Shown here piece after piece: positions 14,601 to 36,117 of a DNA stretch of 64,000 nt; position 1 is the first letter of the stretch; every line of letters starts with the position of its first letter. This DNA comes from Petrosia ficiformis (lineage: Eukaryota > Porifera > Demospongiae > Haplosclerida > Petrosiidae). The DNA lies in NCBI GenBank assembly GCA_947044365.1, contig OX345636.1, positions 38,064,200 through 38,128,199 of the forward strand, read 5' to 3'. The notes beneath the pieces are model-generated. The model did not search any database, had not been told where the DNA came from, and was given only the letters and a program-made list of their open reading frames with translations. The position numbers and the translations under genes are program-made.

Positions 14601-15846
14601 AGATGATAACAGTGTAAAAGTGTACAATTTTTTATGCAATAGTGAAGTCCTACTAGCCTTACTAGAATAAATTAATGTCATTATACAGTGTTCTGCCCAG
14701 TATATTAGTGGTGGTTGGACTCTAACTTGCATTTAGCGCTGTTTATCCAGTATATACTCAATAGCCTATACATGTATATGTATTATCTAAGAGGTGGTTA
14801 ATTTATACTGAATGGACGTTATTCCAGACCAGTGTGGGCAGAACACTGATCATATGTTTTGGTAGTGAAAAGACTATACGAAAATAAAAAATATTTCCTA
14901 TAGAGGTTGTTATAAAACTCAAAATTAAACCGTAACCCTGTATGTTGCCCCTAAAGTGTTTAGAATCCAGGTTTTACCCCCTTCGAAAAGGTTTCTAAAT
15001 GAAAGCCTGAGTGTATAGTTTAATTACATGTACATGTATTTATCAAAAGGGCTTATAATGTAAGTCTGTAACTAAATGGCGTGTCTCACATGCGCTATTT
15101 TCTAGTATACAAAAAAATATTCACCCAAAGAATAAGTCGGTAGTCCCTAACTGAGTAGAGTTGAATAACATATATAGTAGGTATACATGATTACAGCTGT
15201 TCCGTTTCTGTAGAACACAGTAGAACCAACCATTCTTGACAAAAAAAATATGGAAAGTACCCAAGTATGAAATAATTAGTTTTCAAATAACTTTTTTAAA
15301 GTAGTGACAGTAGGACAGTGTTTGCTGTAGCACAGTATGGTTCTGCCTCCTTGAAGTGTTATAATTATACTCATTATAAATCATAAGTCTATTTTTATTC
15401 TCTTTCTGTTTTCAGGTGATAAACATGTGATTAGTTTATCTCAACCAAATTTACTTGATCTTGACTCAGTTGATACATCAACAGGTAATTATACCCATTT
15501 TGCAACTCTTAATCGACAATGCAATAGTCTCACTCCATCTCCTGCTGCATCCCCTTTAACAAGACGAGTACCAGTTTTCACAATACCTCGAGCCTGTGAC
15601 TCACCCACAATTGTGTTGCCCCATGGTTCTCCAAGGTTGCTTCCAAAGTTACGTAAATCTCCGAAACTTTCTCCAAAAAACTCACCATTGAATTCTCAGA
15701 AGTTTGGTAGTGACCTCATGTACTGGTGGATGGATTCTACAGGAACCGAACTCAATCATTGGGAGAGAGCATTAGAAACTCCCGGAGAATGGGTATACTG
15801 TTGGCATTTACTAAGGGAAAAGATCACACCCGTTGCTAATTCATGA
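2679..15846 (+). CDS. Synaptotagmin-like (Slp-type) C2-domain protein
   Basis: Seven exons with GT-AG borders and compatible phases: 2679-2728, 5969-6119, 6974-7186, 10050-10187, 11524-11594, 13959-14314 and 15416-15846 (stop), giving about 469 residues. Exons 4-7 form one C2 domain. The strands read [47 protein letters not shown] and [11 protein letters not shown], and the fold ends with [16 protein letters not shown] and WVYCWHLLR. The 'WMDS.G.E...W' ending is typical of the C2B domain of the Slp family, which ties Rab-bearing vesicles to the plasma membrane. Only one C2 is visible, and the N-terminal half (exons 1-3) is unrecognised. A Ser/Pro-rich insertion of over 100 residues splits the domain before its last strand. 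The exon 3 end is uncertain: the donor at 7187 (GTGAGC) keeps frame, while the one at 7248 does not. Confidence 0.75.
3626..3795. repeat. About 32-bp tandem repeat, 5 copies
   Basis: ATATCTAATTCCAATCATGT recurs five times, separated by variable TAATTATT-rich spacers. An inverted partial copy (ATTGGGATTAGAT) follows at about 3831. Confidence 0.8.
5525..5807. mobile_element. Non-autonomous hAT-like element, TTTTAGTTA family, copy 1
   Basis: The element starts TAGTGTTATTTTAGTTAACT and ends ACTAAAACAACAATA, which are imperfect inverted termini. The interior is rich in TAACTAAAAC motifs. The flanks TAATTAGGCTC (5514-5524) and TAATTAGCTC (5808-5817) look like a target-site duplication with one indel. 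The 5-base tip fits the loose hAT terminus YARNG. Relatives lie at 17644, 24373, 47847 and 58990. Confidence 0.65.
6120..6973. other. Intron 2 with (CCAT)n repeat
   Basis: An interrupted CATC/CCAT tetranucleotide array runs from about 6705 to 6885, and a TACATGTA-rich stretch lies near 6470-6640. Long ORFs here are repeat translations and not genes. Confidence 0.7.
8380..9235. repeat. Two adjacent long tandem duplications
   Basis: A segment of about 170 bases (TAATGCTTACCTACTTTCACC through TGTTGTTATAGTAGTAAGAG) occurs at about 8403 and 8587, with a decayed third copy near 8700. Next to it, a unit of about 140 bases starting GGAAATTACACTATTATTTA occurs at 8877, 9016 and 9161. Confidence 0.8.
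9528..9932. mobile_element. TA-flanked inverted-repeat transposon with ORF remnant
   Basis: TACCGTAAACGTAGAAAT at the left matches the inverse of the right end (ATTTCCACGTTTACGGTA), with TA at both outer edges as expected for the Tc1/mariner type of target. The minus strand between 9822 and about 9640 reads as an ordinary-looking protein stretch (includes [18 protein letters not shown]) with no recognised domain. It could be a transposase remnant or a captured exon. Confidence 0.6.
10380..11090. repeat. 38-bp palindrome-rich minisatellite
   Basis: About 19 copies of a unit containing GTACAAGTATACATGTACTG then CATGCTATATACTGTACT. Copies start at 10381, 10425, 10463, 10501 and 10539, so the period is 38 with 44-base and shortened variants. 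Each unit carries self-complementary ACATGT and GCATGC blocks. It lies in the intron between exons 4 and 5 of the Slp-like gene. The ORFs across it are repeat artefacts. Confidence 0.95.
11636..11822. repeat. Dispersed repeat, copy 1 (partner at 18250)
   Basis: From TACATACTATGATG through AATAAGGTGATAGTCAACTG to GTCAATGGAATGTCAGGTAC this matches 18250-18492 in the same order and strand, with some indels. Class unknown. Confidence 0.65.
12358..12690 (-). CDS. Arg/Glu-rich ORF fragment, possibly STPR-type repeat
   Basis: An uninterrupted 110-codon frame, clearly less AT-rich than its surroundings, inside the intron between exons 5 and 6 of the Slp-like gene on the opposite strand. The middle reads [15 protein letters not shown] then [20 protein letters not shown], a highly charged helical repeat resembling the 'RLxxxRxRxRxxRAxETxE' type of repeat (STPR) seen in some DNA-binding and transposon-linked proteins. 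No partner exon or promoter was identified. It may be a relic of a mobile element or a real small gene. Confidence 0.35.
   Translation of the reverse strand: MTTGTLSVDHVYLVMAYCSNIERTQTSEEEPTARLRRLATLRKRKQRAGATEEAKTVEKLRCREQKQRRDLDESEREARLMKSNIYSLQFSGSEAVLRIRIPSKYLIRQL
14686..14848. mobile_element. Short hAT-type MITE (CAGTG...CACTG)
   Basis: CAGTGTTCTGCCCA at 14686 is perfectly inverted at the right end (TGGGCAGAACACTG, ending 14848), giving a 163-base element in the last intron of the Slp-like gene. CAGTG is the common tip of hAT superfamily elements. No clean 8-base duplication is evident. Confidence 0.65.
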
Positions 15847-17256
15847 ACAAAAATTATTATTAACTGTTGTTCTCTTGTGTTTTTTTCTTATGTTTTATAA
15901 TTGTTTTATATTATAACATCAATCACTATTTTAATTTGTCGTTATAGTTTTATAATTAACATTACAGTGTATATACTTGTACTGTTCATTCATTATTGTA
16001 TATATAAAACTTACCAGTAAATATGTATCGTACACTTATACACCTTTCTTTGTAATAAGAAAAAATTAATGATCAAAAGGCTCAGAATCATGTGCATGAT
16101 CAGCACGGTTGCTATGGGGATGATATATAACCCAAATTCACATCTCACCACACTGGAAATTGTCCTTCATTTTATTGCAGTTAAATTTTAAAACTGATAC
16201 TATAATGTTGGGCTGTTTAAATTATTATTTTTATGGGCCTACAATTATTGGTACCACTTTCCATGGCGTTGAATCTATATAATCAGGAGACCATAGGGGT
16301 TCTATCATTATTACTATATAAAGTTCTACAAGAACCTTGAAAAAATGAGAGGAGCCTAGATAATCAAATTAAGTAACTTTAGTAGGCTGTTGTGTTTCAG
16401 GCATGAGAAAGTCAGCCGTACACTTGATTACTGAATGTTGGACACAATCAATCTTTTTAGTACCCTAATCTTATGACATTAAACTATACACTATAGTACA
16501 TCATCACATAACAATGCTTGTGATTGAACTGCTACCAGTTAAGGTTCAAGATTAAAATTTTCCCTTGCAATAATAATTAGAATCTTCATGATGTAGTATA
16601 TATATCATGTCACAATAATATCTGAGAAGCACTACAACCTGTGTGATATAGCATCACATTGTGTTATTGTGACATGATATATCACATCATGAAATTCCAA
16701 TTATTCAATGATACACACTATATATATGTGGTAAATACACACTATGTATATATAATTGTAAATGCACACTATATATAATATGGTTGTCATGACAATGTCA
16801 TATCATGACATGTATTACCATGACATATACATGTATGGTTTGGCGACTCTCCATGTCATGAATTGACATATGGCCTGTTACAGCACTACTTAGCTCTGGC
16901 CTTAACTAGTCAATTAGTGAAGTCTAATTATGAGCATATGGTTTCAGATCTGTGAGTTATATCATGGATGTATATAAAATAGTCTCTATAATTTATACTA
17001 TTAACTATTACAAAAACATCATTTATAACAAAAAAAGTATTAATTATTATCAACTATGCATGTATGTAGTCTTATGTACTGTTAAGTGGAAATGGTTTCC
17101 TAGCAACTAAAAATACACATTGATAGTTTAAATGCATCATTGAATTTGGGTTTTGTATGTACGGCGAAGGACAGTTGTGTTCTTCTTTCTATAAAATAGA
17201 TAAATAACTAGATTATTTGATGGATGGCAAGAGGATGAGAAGACAGGTGGAAAAAC
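15847..17256. other. Intergenic 3' flank of the Slp-like gene
   Basis: No gene seen. It contains a degenerate copy of the ATCCCTAT-family repeat (about 16228-16460; GTGTTTCAGGCATGAGAAAG and GATTACTGAATG match other copies) and the hairpin at 16571-16707. No canonical AATAAA is obvious just after the stop. Confidence 0.5.
16571..16707. repeat. Long inverted repeat, MITE-like hairpin
   Basis: Arms of about 45 bases: AATAATTAGAATCTTCATGA and ATCATGTCACAATAA on the left are mirrored by TTATTGTGACATGATATA and TCATGAAATTCCAATTATT on the right. About 45 bases separate the arms. Confidence 0.7.
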
Positions 17257-17289
17257 AGACTATGTACATATACAAACACGTATGGACAC

Positions 17290-17308
17290 ATATACATACA
17301 TACATAAA

Positions 17309-17352
<44 letters not shown>

Positions 17353-17530
17353 CATACATACTACATACATGTATATACATAGGTATGTACATACGTATGT
17401 ACGTACATACATACGTACATACATACGTACGTAGTACATACACACACATATACATACATACGTACATACATACATACATACATACATACATACATACATA
17501 CATACATACATACATACATACATACATACA

Positions 17531-17564
<34 letters not shown>

Positions 17565-17640
17565 GTATATATGCATGTATGTATGTATGTAAGTATGTAT
17601 GTATGTATGTATGTACATGTATGTATGTATGTAATATTTA
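17290..17640. repeat. (TA)n then (CATA)n/(TATG)n microsatellite
   Basis: A TA run (about 17312-17350) is followed by long ATAC/TACA tetranucleotide arrays that change strand sense near 17565. All ORFs reading MYVCMYVC or HTYIHTYI here are repeat translations. Confidence 0.95.
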
Positions 17641-17643
17641 TTA

Positions 17644-17912
17644 TAGTGTTGATAACAATGAATACTTTTAGTTATAGTTATAGTATTCCTGGATTATCAA
17701 ACTTTTAGTTTACTTATAGTTTAAATAACTAAAATAATATTAGGCTCACTAAAAGGGTTTTAGTTTTAGTTAGTAACTAAAAGTGCCCAATTTTCATTTT
17801 AGTTAGTTATAGTTATTGCAGTAGACCTGTAATTTAGTTATAGTTTAGTTAACTAAAAGTCACAATGTCTTACTAAAAGGGGTTTTAGTTATAGTTATAG
17901 TTAACTAAAACA
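17644..17912. mobile_element. hAT-like TTTTAGTTA family, copy 2 (inverted)
   Basis: The reverse complement of the element at 5525, including CACAATGTCTTACTAAAAGG and AAGTGCCCAATTTTCATTTT. It is bounded on both sides by tetranucleotide microsatellites. The right terminus runs directly into (TATG)n and is not intact. Confidence 0.6.
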
Positions 17913-18235
17913 TATATATGTATGTATGTATGTACACATGTATGTATGTATGTATGTATGTATGTATATATGTATGTATGTATGCATGTATGTATTACAT
18001 ACATACACAATGTACATACATGCACACATACATACATACATACATACATGTACATACATACATACATACTTACATAGATACATACATACGTACATACATG
18101 TACATACATACATACATACATACATACATACATACATACATACTTACATAGATACATAGATACATAGATACATAGATACATGCATACATACATAAATACA
18201 TACATACATTCTTACATACATACATGTACAGTGCC
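17913..18235. repeat. (TATG)n/(CATA)n microsatellite
   Basis: Tetranucleotide array with a strand switch near 18000 and interspersed AGATACAT variants. Confidence 0.95.
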
Positions 18236-18249
18236 TAGACTTTATTACA

Positions 18250-18492
18250 TTACATACTATGATGAGATACAGTTTAATAAAGTGATAATCAACTGTACAT
18301 GTACTTCTAAATAGTACTATAGTACTGTATGTACTGTAATCATAGTAATGTATGTGACAGCATAGTACTAAGATGTACATGTAATACTGTGTAGTACATT
18401 CAAAGTATAGCGTACTTCTCTCACAATGTACAAGGTATGTAGTCAATGGAAGTACAGTGATAGTATGTAAACTTAATAGTGTCAGGTACTGT
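18250..18492. repeat. Dispersed repeat, copy 2 (partner at 11636)
   Basis: TACTATGATGAGATACAGTT, AGTGATAATCAACTGTAC and GTGTCAGGTACTGTATA match the copy at 11636 in order. This copy is longer through small insertions. Confidence 0.65.
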
Positions 18493-18614
18493 ATACACAT
18501 ATACAATCATGCAGAGTCTTGTAGACAAGATATTTACAAGATCGACATGCTCAATGCTCTTGAGCACATACATGTAGCTATGAGGTCAGAAATCAGTCAT
18601 AAACTACAAGGGCA

Positions 18615-18885
18615 GGAATCAGTCCAGTATATCTGCAAGCTATGAGGTAGGAAACAGTCCAGTATATCTACAAGCTATGAGGATAGAAACAGTCCCGTAT
18701 ATCTACAAGCTATGAGGATAGGAAACAGTCCCATATATCTACAATCTATGAGGATAATAATCAGGCCTGTATATCTACAAGCTATGAGGTAGGAAACAGT
18801 CCAGTATATCTACAAGCTATGAGGATAGGAATCAGCCCCGTATATCTACAAGCTATGAGGATAGGAATCAATCCAACAAAATAAG
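18615..18885. repeat. About 36-bp minisatellite
   Basis: Roughly seven copies of a unit containing ATCTACAAGCTATGAGGATA then GGAAACAGTCCAGTAT. It lies just downstream of the CARNMT1 3' end. Confidence 0.85.
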
Positions 18886-19066
18886 CCTCTCACACAACTA
18901 GAGCTCATAAGAGACCATATGAGGGAACACAATCCTTCAGAGTTCAGACATATACATGTACAAGGATCAATGCAAGTAGATAGTTTACAATAAGCTCCAA
19001 TTCAACGTATGGATCAGTGAGAGTCCTTAAGTTAAACAGAAATACATGTATAACGAGTGGTCAAGG

Positions 19067-30203
<11,137 letters not shown>

Positions 30204-30343
30204 GCTTTTATAGTATACAATTAGAGTATACGGAAGTTTACTAGCATTAGTAATTTAGGGATCGGGGGCATTATATTGGAATAGGAATAGGAATAGGAAC
30301 AGGAACGAGGATATTGTAGGTGTGGTTATGTTGCTATCATACA
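30204..30343. promoter_or_regulatory. Bidirectional promoter region, 140 bp between start codons
   Basis: The CARNMT1 ATG (30203, minus) and the hinderin ATG (30344, plus) are divergent, so both promoters and 5' UTRs must share or overlap this stretch. It contains GGAATA-type hexamers repeated in phase from about 30278 to 30308, giving a series of GGAA cores spaced six bases apart (ETS-like). There is no TATA box facing either gene. Confidence 0.55.
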
Positions 30344-31591
30344 ATGGAGGGAAATTTGAAGGAAGAGAAGCTGGGCAGTGTTTGGGAGAAATCTTTAAGA
30401 AGATATAAAGGTACCAAAGTGTCCAAGAAAAGAACTTACAGAACACCCATGACATCTACTGAAAACAAAAGTAAGTGATTTTTTTGTTGATATTGAAATA
30501 ATTTGAATGTCACACCCATTTTTGGAGACACTGTTTTATGTTCACTTGTTCAGGCCCAAAGTGGAGGAAAAATTACACAAAAAAGCAACATATTACACCA
30601 TCTGTGCAGAAGTATTTGATATGTAGGTACATGTTTGCTGTCATTGCTACGTCATGTTGGGTGGTCTTGCGTAGCCAGCCCCTCTCACTCAAAACGAAGC
30701 ATGAAGGGTCTGGTAGAACTCCATTGTTATAGCCGTCCAGTGGAACTACCGGATTTCCGGTAGTTTCACTTATTTCAAGCACATGTTTGATGTAACACCA
30801 TCGAGATAGAAAGGATTATAGTAGTTGCTCTGCAGCTAGAGAGAGTTTGTTATTGAAGGATAAGCAGATAGAAAAGCTTTTGTTTCGCAATTTTATGCTT
30901 ACTCATGGGCTATGGAAGCTCTGGCTACATTTTTGACAGAGAAATGCTCATTCTTCGCTAAGTATAGAATTCCTACTCTGTGTTCTTCTAATAGTAAGCC
31001 TTTTAGAAATTCCCTGACCTTAACTGCAGCTCTTCCATTCAACAGCTTCCTTTTAAATTTGCTTGTTCCAGAGCTAATCTCACTAACACACAAACAGCAA
31101 TTCTCTATTTTAGCAATACCTTCTCACGCACCCACTTAACATAAGTACTTCCGCTAATGTACATGTAGACTCACTACTAGAGCCTTTACTAGATGCTGAG
31201 CTAATACTGAAAGACACTTCCATGTTTTTAGTCACAACAGATGGATTTTTCGTACTTTAAGTGTAATTTCGTATAAATACAGAAACATCCATCTAGTTGG
31301 AAGCACTGGAATTTCATCATGTCATAAGTCTGTTAAACATTAATGAATTAATAATAGTATTATGTGAATTAATGGTGTTTATTTCTTTTCAGATTCTCGT
31401 GATGTTACTCTTCATGATCTTTGTCAAAATGATAAAGATCGTATCAGACAGTTAGTACAGGACTTAGCTAGAGTTGGTACTGAAAAGGTATACATTACAA
31501 GCCTAACATAATTAATTCATGTGTTCTCTCCATTTGTCCGTCTTTCCTCCTCTCTGTCTGTCTCTCTCTAATTTGTCTGTCTTTCTCTGTC

Positions 31592-31629
<38 letters not shown>

Positions 31630-31631
31630 GC

Positions 31632-31683
<52 letters not shown>

Positions 31684-31835
31684 ACTATGTTTCCAATTCC
31701 ATATAGGAAGAGTTGGATAATGTTCGAAACAAAGAGAAAGAACAATATGAAAATAAATTGAATGTTCTTCGTAAGCAACAAACTAAACTTGCTAAAGAAA
31801 AGAAAGATATCCTTCATAAATTTGCCAATATATAG
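30344..31835 (+). CDS. KIAA1328: Hinderin homologue, N-terminal coding part
   Basis: Exons 30344-30470, 31393-31487 and 31707-31835, phases consistent, ending in TAG after 116 codons. Exon 2 reads VTLHDLCQNDKDRIRQLV then QDLARVGTEK, the conserved hinderin motif ('LKDLC.ED..RI..LI.ELARV..EKE'). Exon 3 is coiled coil (KEKEQYENKLNVLRKQQ). Hinderin binds cohesin subunit SMC3 in mammals. The stop at 31833 comes before the Pro/Ser-rich C-terminal part found at 32795-34632. A donor inside exon 3 (31771, GTAAGC) would skip the stop and keep frame with that downstream exon, so short and long isoforms are possible. Confidence 0.72.
31540..31690. repeat. (TCTG)n/(TC)n microsatellite
   Basis: A pyrimidine-rich array in hinderin intron 2. 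It ends 17 bases before the exon 3 acceptor AG (31705-31706) and probably contributes the polypyrimidine tract. Confidence 0.9.
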
Positions 31836-32731
31836 ACCAGGAAATAAGCCTGCAATACCAAGTATCTACTATCTAGTCTAATCCTTAGTCACACCCACCT
31901 TATGTACACATGAATACATGTATATAAAGACTTAGATTGGGAAATGAGATTGCAATAGGTCTAATCCTCAGTCACACCCACCTTTTGTACACATGAATGT
32001 ATAGAGACTTAGACTGGGAAATAAGAGTATCTAGTCTAATCCTCAGTCACACCCACTTTATGTACACATGTGCATGGAGAGGCAACTGGTGACCTAATAG
32101 CTGTTTGTAGCTGTTTGTAGCATCCAGGAAATCATGCATACCAATATTGTGAAAATTAAATCTCACATGACTATCACATTACTTAAAAATGTCACTTATA
32201 CATGTCATTGTGGTTGCTTGTTTGTTGTCTTTGTTTGTTAATTGTTTCTATGCCTTTTGCTAGCATGCTAGGCTCATGCTGAGTCAGCACAGCCAAAGAA
32301 TAGTTCACAACCAGTCAACCTTTTAATTTTGGAACGGAGCATGTGCAATTGTGCATATGATCAGCACATGTCATATCGCAACTGTCTGATAATTGACCTT
32401 TGAGAGAAGAGACTCATTTATTGTAAATTTTTCTATGTAGTGTAAACAAGCTATAAATGTTTATAGGTTACTGTTTTACAATCCTATCAGTCAAAAAGAT
32501 AGCCTTTTAAGTACAAACTACTATCTTCATAATGATTAGGTGATTATTATCATTTAATAAGCTAGAAATTAAAAGCAATAATTATATTTATGACAACAAA
32601 TTCCATTACTACATTTACCAGTGTCCACATTACTACAGTAAAATAGTGATAGCCCTGCCCTATTTAGCATTAGGTAAACTTGAATTTCTTAAAGTGATGG
32701 ATTACTCTTTATATTTATACATGTACATAAG
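31836..32731. other. Hinderin intron 3 / 3' flank of short form
   Basis: Contains three tandem copies of a segment with TCCTCAGTCACACCCACCTT and TTAGACTGGGAAATAAGA (about 31840-32080). From about 32345 onward the sequence is duplicated at about 36790. Confidence 0.6.
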
Positions 32732-34632
32732 ATGAAGCTATATACATGTACATGTATAATAATGTATTCCTTGACTTGCCTTTACTGCTTGAAGAAACTC
32801 TGAGACAGTCTCATCTCCAGCTAGAACAATTATTACAAGATAACAAAAAACAAGAACCTCCTTCTAAGGAAAATGGTTTGACAACTGAGGCCACACCCAT
32901 TTACTCAGCTCCATCAACCAATCACCTAACTACATCTTATCGACCTGATTTACTTAATTACAACCACCCTGCACTTCCACAGCCTGTTTTGTCTGCTCCG
33001 TTTTACCCATGGTTAATGACTAACGGACTGTTTGCTCCAAATACCTTTGAGCATTCATCAAAGCATGCCATTCATCCATCACTTTTGTCACACCCTCTGT
33101 CATCACAACATACATCATCTTTCAAGTCGCAATTTCCTTCTTCGCAAACTTCTCAATTGATATCACAAGTTCCACCTTCACAAATGCCTCCTTCTCAAGG
33201 TTGTATGGCACACTCATCACAATCATCAGCTCCTCCATTCTGTCTACCACAAATTCCACACATCCCACCTTTGCAAATGTGTCAAGTTCCACCGTCACAA
33301 ATGTCACAAGTTCCACAAACTTCATTTTCAAAAGCTCGACCTAAACAAAGTCCAACTTCACAAAAGTCACAACCCTCTTCCTCGCTAACATCACAAATTC
33401 CATTCTCCCAAATATCACAACATCTACCTATCTATCAAGAGAAGCCCCAACTTCCACAACCTACATACGTACCTCACCAACATACAGAATCACCAGGTAA
33501 CAGTTCTGTATTGCCTCAACTTCCACAACCTACATACGTACCTCACCAACATACAGAATCACCAGGTAACAGTTCTGTATTGAGCACCAATACATGGTGC
33601 ACTTTACCAGAGTCTCATACCCCTTGTGAGAACAATTCTAACAGTCCTATTACTAGACCAGAGCTGAAGATAATCCCTCAGATCCTGACAACTTCAGGAT
33701 CTAAGGTGTATAGCAGAAAAATTGGTAGATCACAAACACCTTCCAAGACAAAAAACAAATACTCTCCAATGAATATAGAAAAACCATCATCACCTTCAGA
33801 AATTCCTTCACAAGTTAAAAATACCCACTTAAAACCAGAAGTCACATTGACTGAACACACACACTCACAAGGTAATCGTATGAGGCATAAAGAACCACAT
33901 GACACAAACACAAGCACAGATATTCAGAACAGCATTATGGAATTTAAAAGAAAGAAAACTGCATCACCATTTAAGTCCTGTACTCTCACTAATGTCACAC
34001 AAAAACCAATTTCTTTAAATACATCAGTACAGACTGAATATGTTAAAACAATTGGTACCCAGACAGAATCTACAACAGTTCAAACCTCATTGGTTCATGA
34101 TGATTACCATGATAGTGAAAGAGAAAGGGACAATTCATCTTCCTTGACAAATGTAAGTGAGATGAAAAAGATAAGCAACACACGAAAGAAAGATAAAGGT
34201 ACATCCCCTTTGCTACCTATGTGTCATCTGAAACACGTTAACAGACCAATAGCACAGGACAAATGGACATCCCCTGCTTCACCTATAATTATATCAAAAA
34301 AGGATAAAAGTGATAATGACATGCAAGAACTATTTCTAGAGAGAAGGAGTAGCAGGCAATACAAGAAAGAGAAAGATGTAGATAATATGGATGATGAAGA
34401 TGTTGATTTGTTGAGCATGATACTAAACGAATATTCAAGAAATGGAGAAATTACTTCATCTCAGAATTTGTTTAAAGACCAGATATCAAGTAAGACTACA
34501 TTGGCTATTGGAGACCCTTTGGACAAATGGCATGATGAAAGAGAATGCAAAAATGATGATGATGTTTTAGGAGATGATTCATGTATTGATAGTGAAGATG
34601 AAATAATAATTCAGGAATTATTCTATATTTAA
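32732..34632 (+). CDS. KIAA1328: Hinderin homologue, large C-terminal exon
   Basis: A single open frame of over 600 codons. Likely acceptors are at 32731 or 32794; both match the phase of the donor at 31771. It starts with a coiled coil (ETLRQSHLQLEQLLQDN), then a long Gln/Ser/Pro-rich low-complexity region (SQxSQ, PPSQ), a Thr-rich middle with TSPxxP motifs (KGTSPLLP, WTSPASP), a charged stretch and an acidic end finishing EIIIQELFYI. The ending matches the C-terminal signature of vertebrate hinderin. A 69-base (23-residue) in-frame repeat lies at 33451-33588. The same exon is duplicated at 36.9-37.9 kb. Confidence 0.75.
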
Positions 34633-35960
34633 TTTTAATTAAAAATATATATATACATGATTAGACAACGAATAATTATAATAAAAATATATGCTACTTG
34701 AACAGCTTTGAGATGTAGTGAGTACTTATCTATGGAGCTGAGATGACTATGATTGAAGGTTTATACTGTTAGCATTGAGAAAAAAAAAAAGTCGATTCTT
34801 ATTTAAAGGTGGCCACTCCTAAGTGTCACCTCAATATGCTACTGTGCAACTGTCTTTTATACTCAATCATCTTTTGCTCTCCGACCACTTGTGGGTTTGA
34901 GTGAAATAAATTTGTGACGTCATATCCTTTATGAATATTGTTGGATGTTGCCAGATAATTAATATTTTGCTGGGGAGCGATCATGAACAAAGTTCATAGA
35001 TTTATGAACTTTTCAACTTTCACATGAACTTTACATGAACATCAGTATTTTTTTCATGAACTTTTATGAACATTTTGTGATCATAGTTCATCATGAACAT
35101 TGCATGCGGAACATTTTGAAGAACACAACTCATTTAATAGTCATGTACTAAATTGATGAAGTAAAAGTTTAAATTCATAAATTGAGAATGGTTTGTTTAC
35201 TTTTGCACAATTTTATGTAAACTATTTGCAAGCAGCTGCATGCAAACAGCTGATGCAGTAAGAGATACCTACCACCTGCATTATTAGTGACCATGCAGCT
35301 TAGCAAGTATAGTAGTTAATTAATAAAGATTATAAATAGTTTTTTTACAATAATATAATATTTATTTTAATTATAAACTGATAGTTAATATTATTAAAAT
35401 TAGTTATTACCTTGCAAATTGAGTCAGTTTTGTAATGTTGAACTTCAAGTTTTATTTCAAATTTGATAGAATTAACAAAAATTTGTGAACATGAACGTTT
35501 TTTATCAAAACATGAATTTTTTGCTTTAACATGTGGACAATTGAACATTTGGTCCAACCCATCTGCCAACACTGCTGGGTTGGGGAGGTGCTGTACACAT
35601 GATGTGCCACGAGGCTATAATTTTATAATAATGTATTAATCAGTAGTTAGCTAATCTCACCAAACCTCCACTAATAAATAGGCAGGTATGTTTTCCATAG
35701 ATTCTGTATGTAAAGTGAAAAATAAACATTTTAGACATTTATAAATTTATAATATCTTATGTTTTAAACATTTTATAAATTTTATAAATTTATAAATTTA
35801 TAATATCTTATGTTTTAAAAATACTTATGTAGAACAAATCTGCAGCTGTATATACACAACCTATTACATGAGCTAAAAATGGGTATACATTCTTTCAAGT
35901 ATGTAACAATTATAGTATAGTTATGTTATGTAGCAATACACTTTCACTGGCATAAGTTAA
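34633..35960. other. 3' flank of hinderin, unit 1 of the segmental duplication
   Basis: Convergent intergenic DNA. CTGTCTTTTATACTCAATCA to ATATCCTTTATGAATATTGT (34850-34945) is repeated at 38827-38920. A motif cluster with ATGAACTTT-like repeats lies at 34983-35100. A 60-base partial copy of the receptor tail exon edge is at 35683-35745. Confidence 0.6.
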
Positions 35961-35961
35961 A

Positions 35962-36074
35962 TTAGAGATCAAAAGTCTCAGTTTGTATCTGTAATGAAAG
36001 AAGAGAATAAAGTGAATAACTTGAAAATTAGAATTAATCCAGAGCAATCCCTATAATTATTGATAGGGTTAATG

Positions 36075-36117
<43 letters not shown>

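Noticed and set aside
17260..18205. MYVC/HTYI-type ORFs on both strands
   Set aside because: Translations of (CATA)n/(TATG)n arrays.
30899..31139. Overlapping ORFs of 64 and 75 codons in hinderin intron 1
   Set aside because: No domain, splice partner or consistent strand. The minus frame is somewhat protein-like and may be an element relic, but I cannot support a call.
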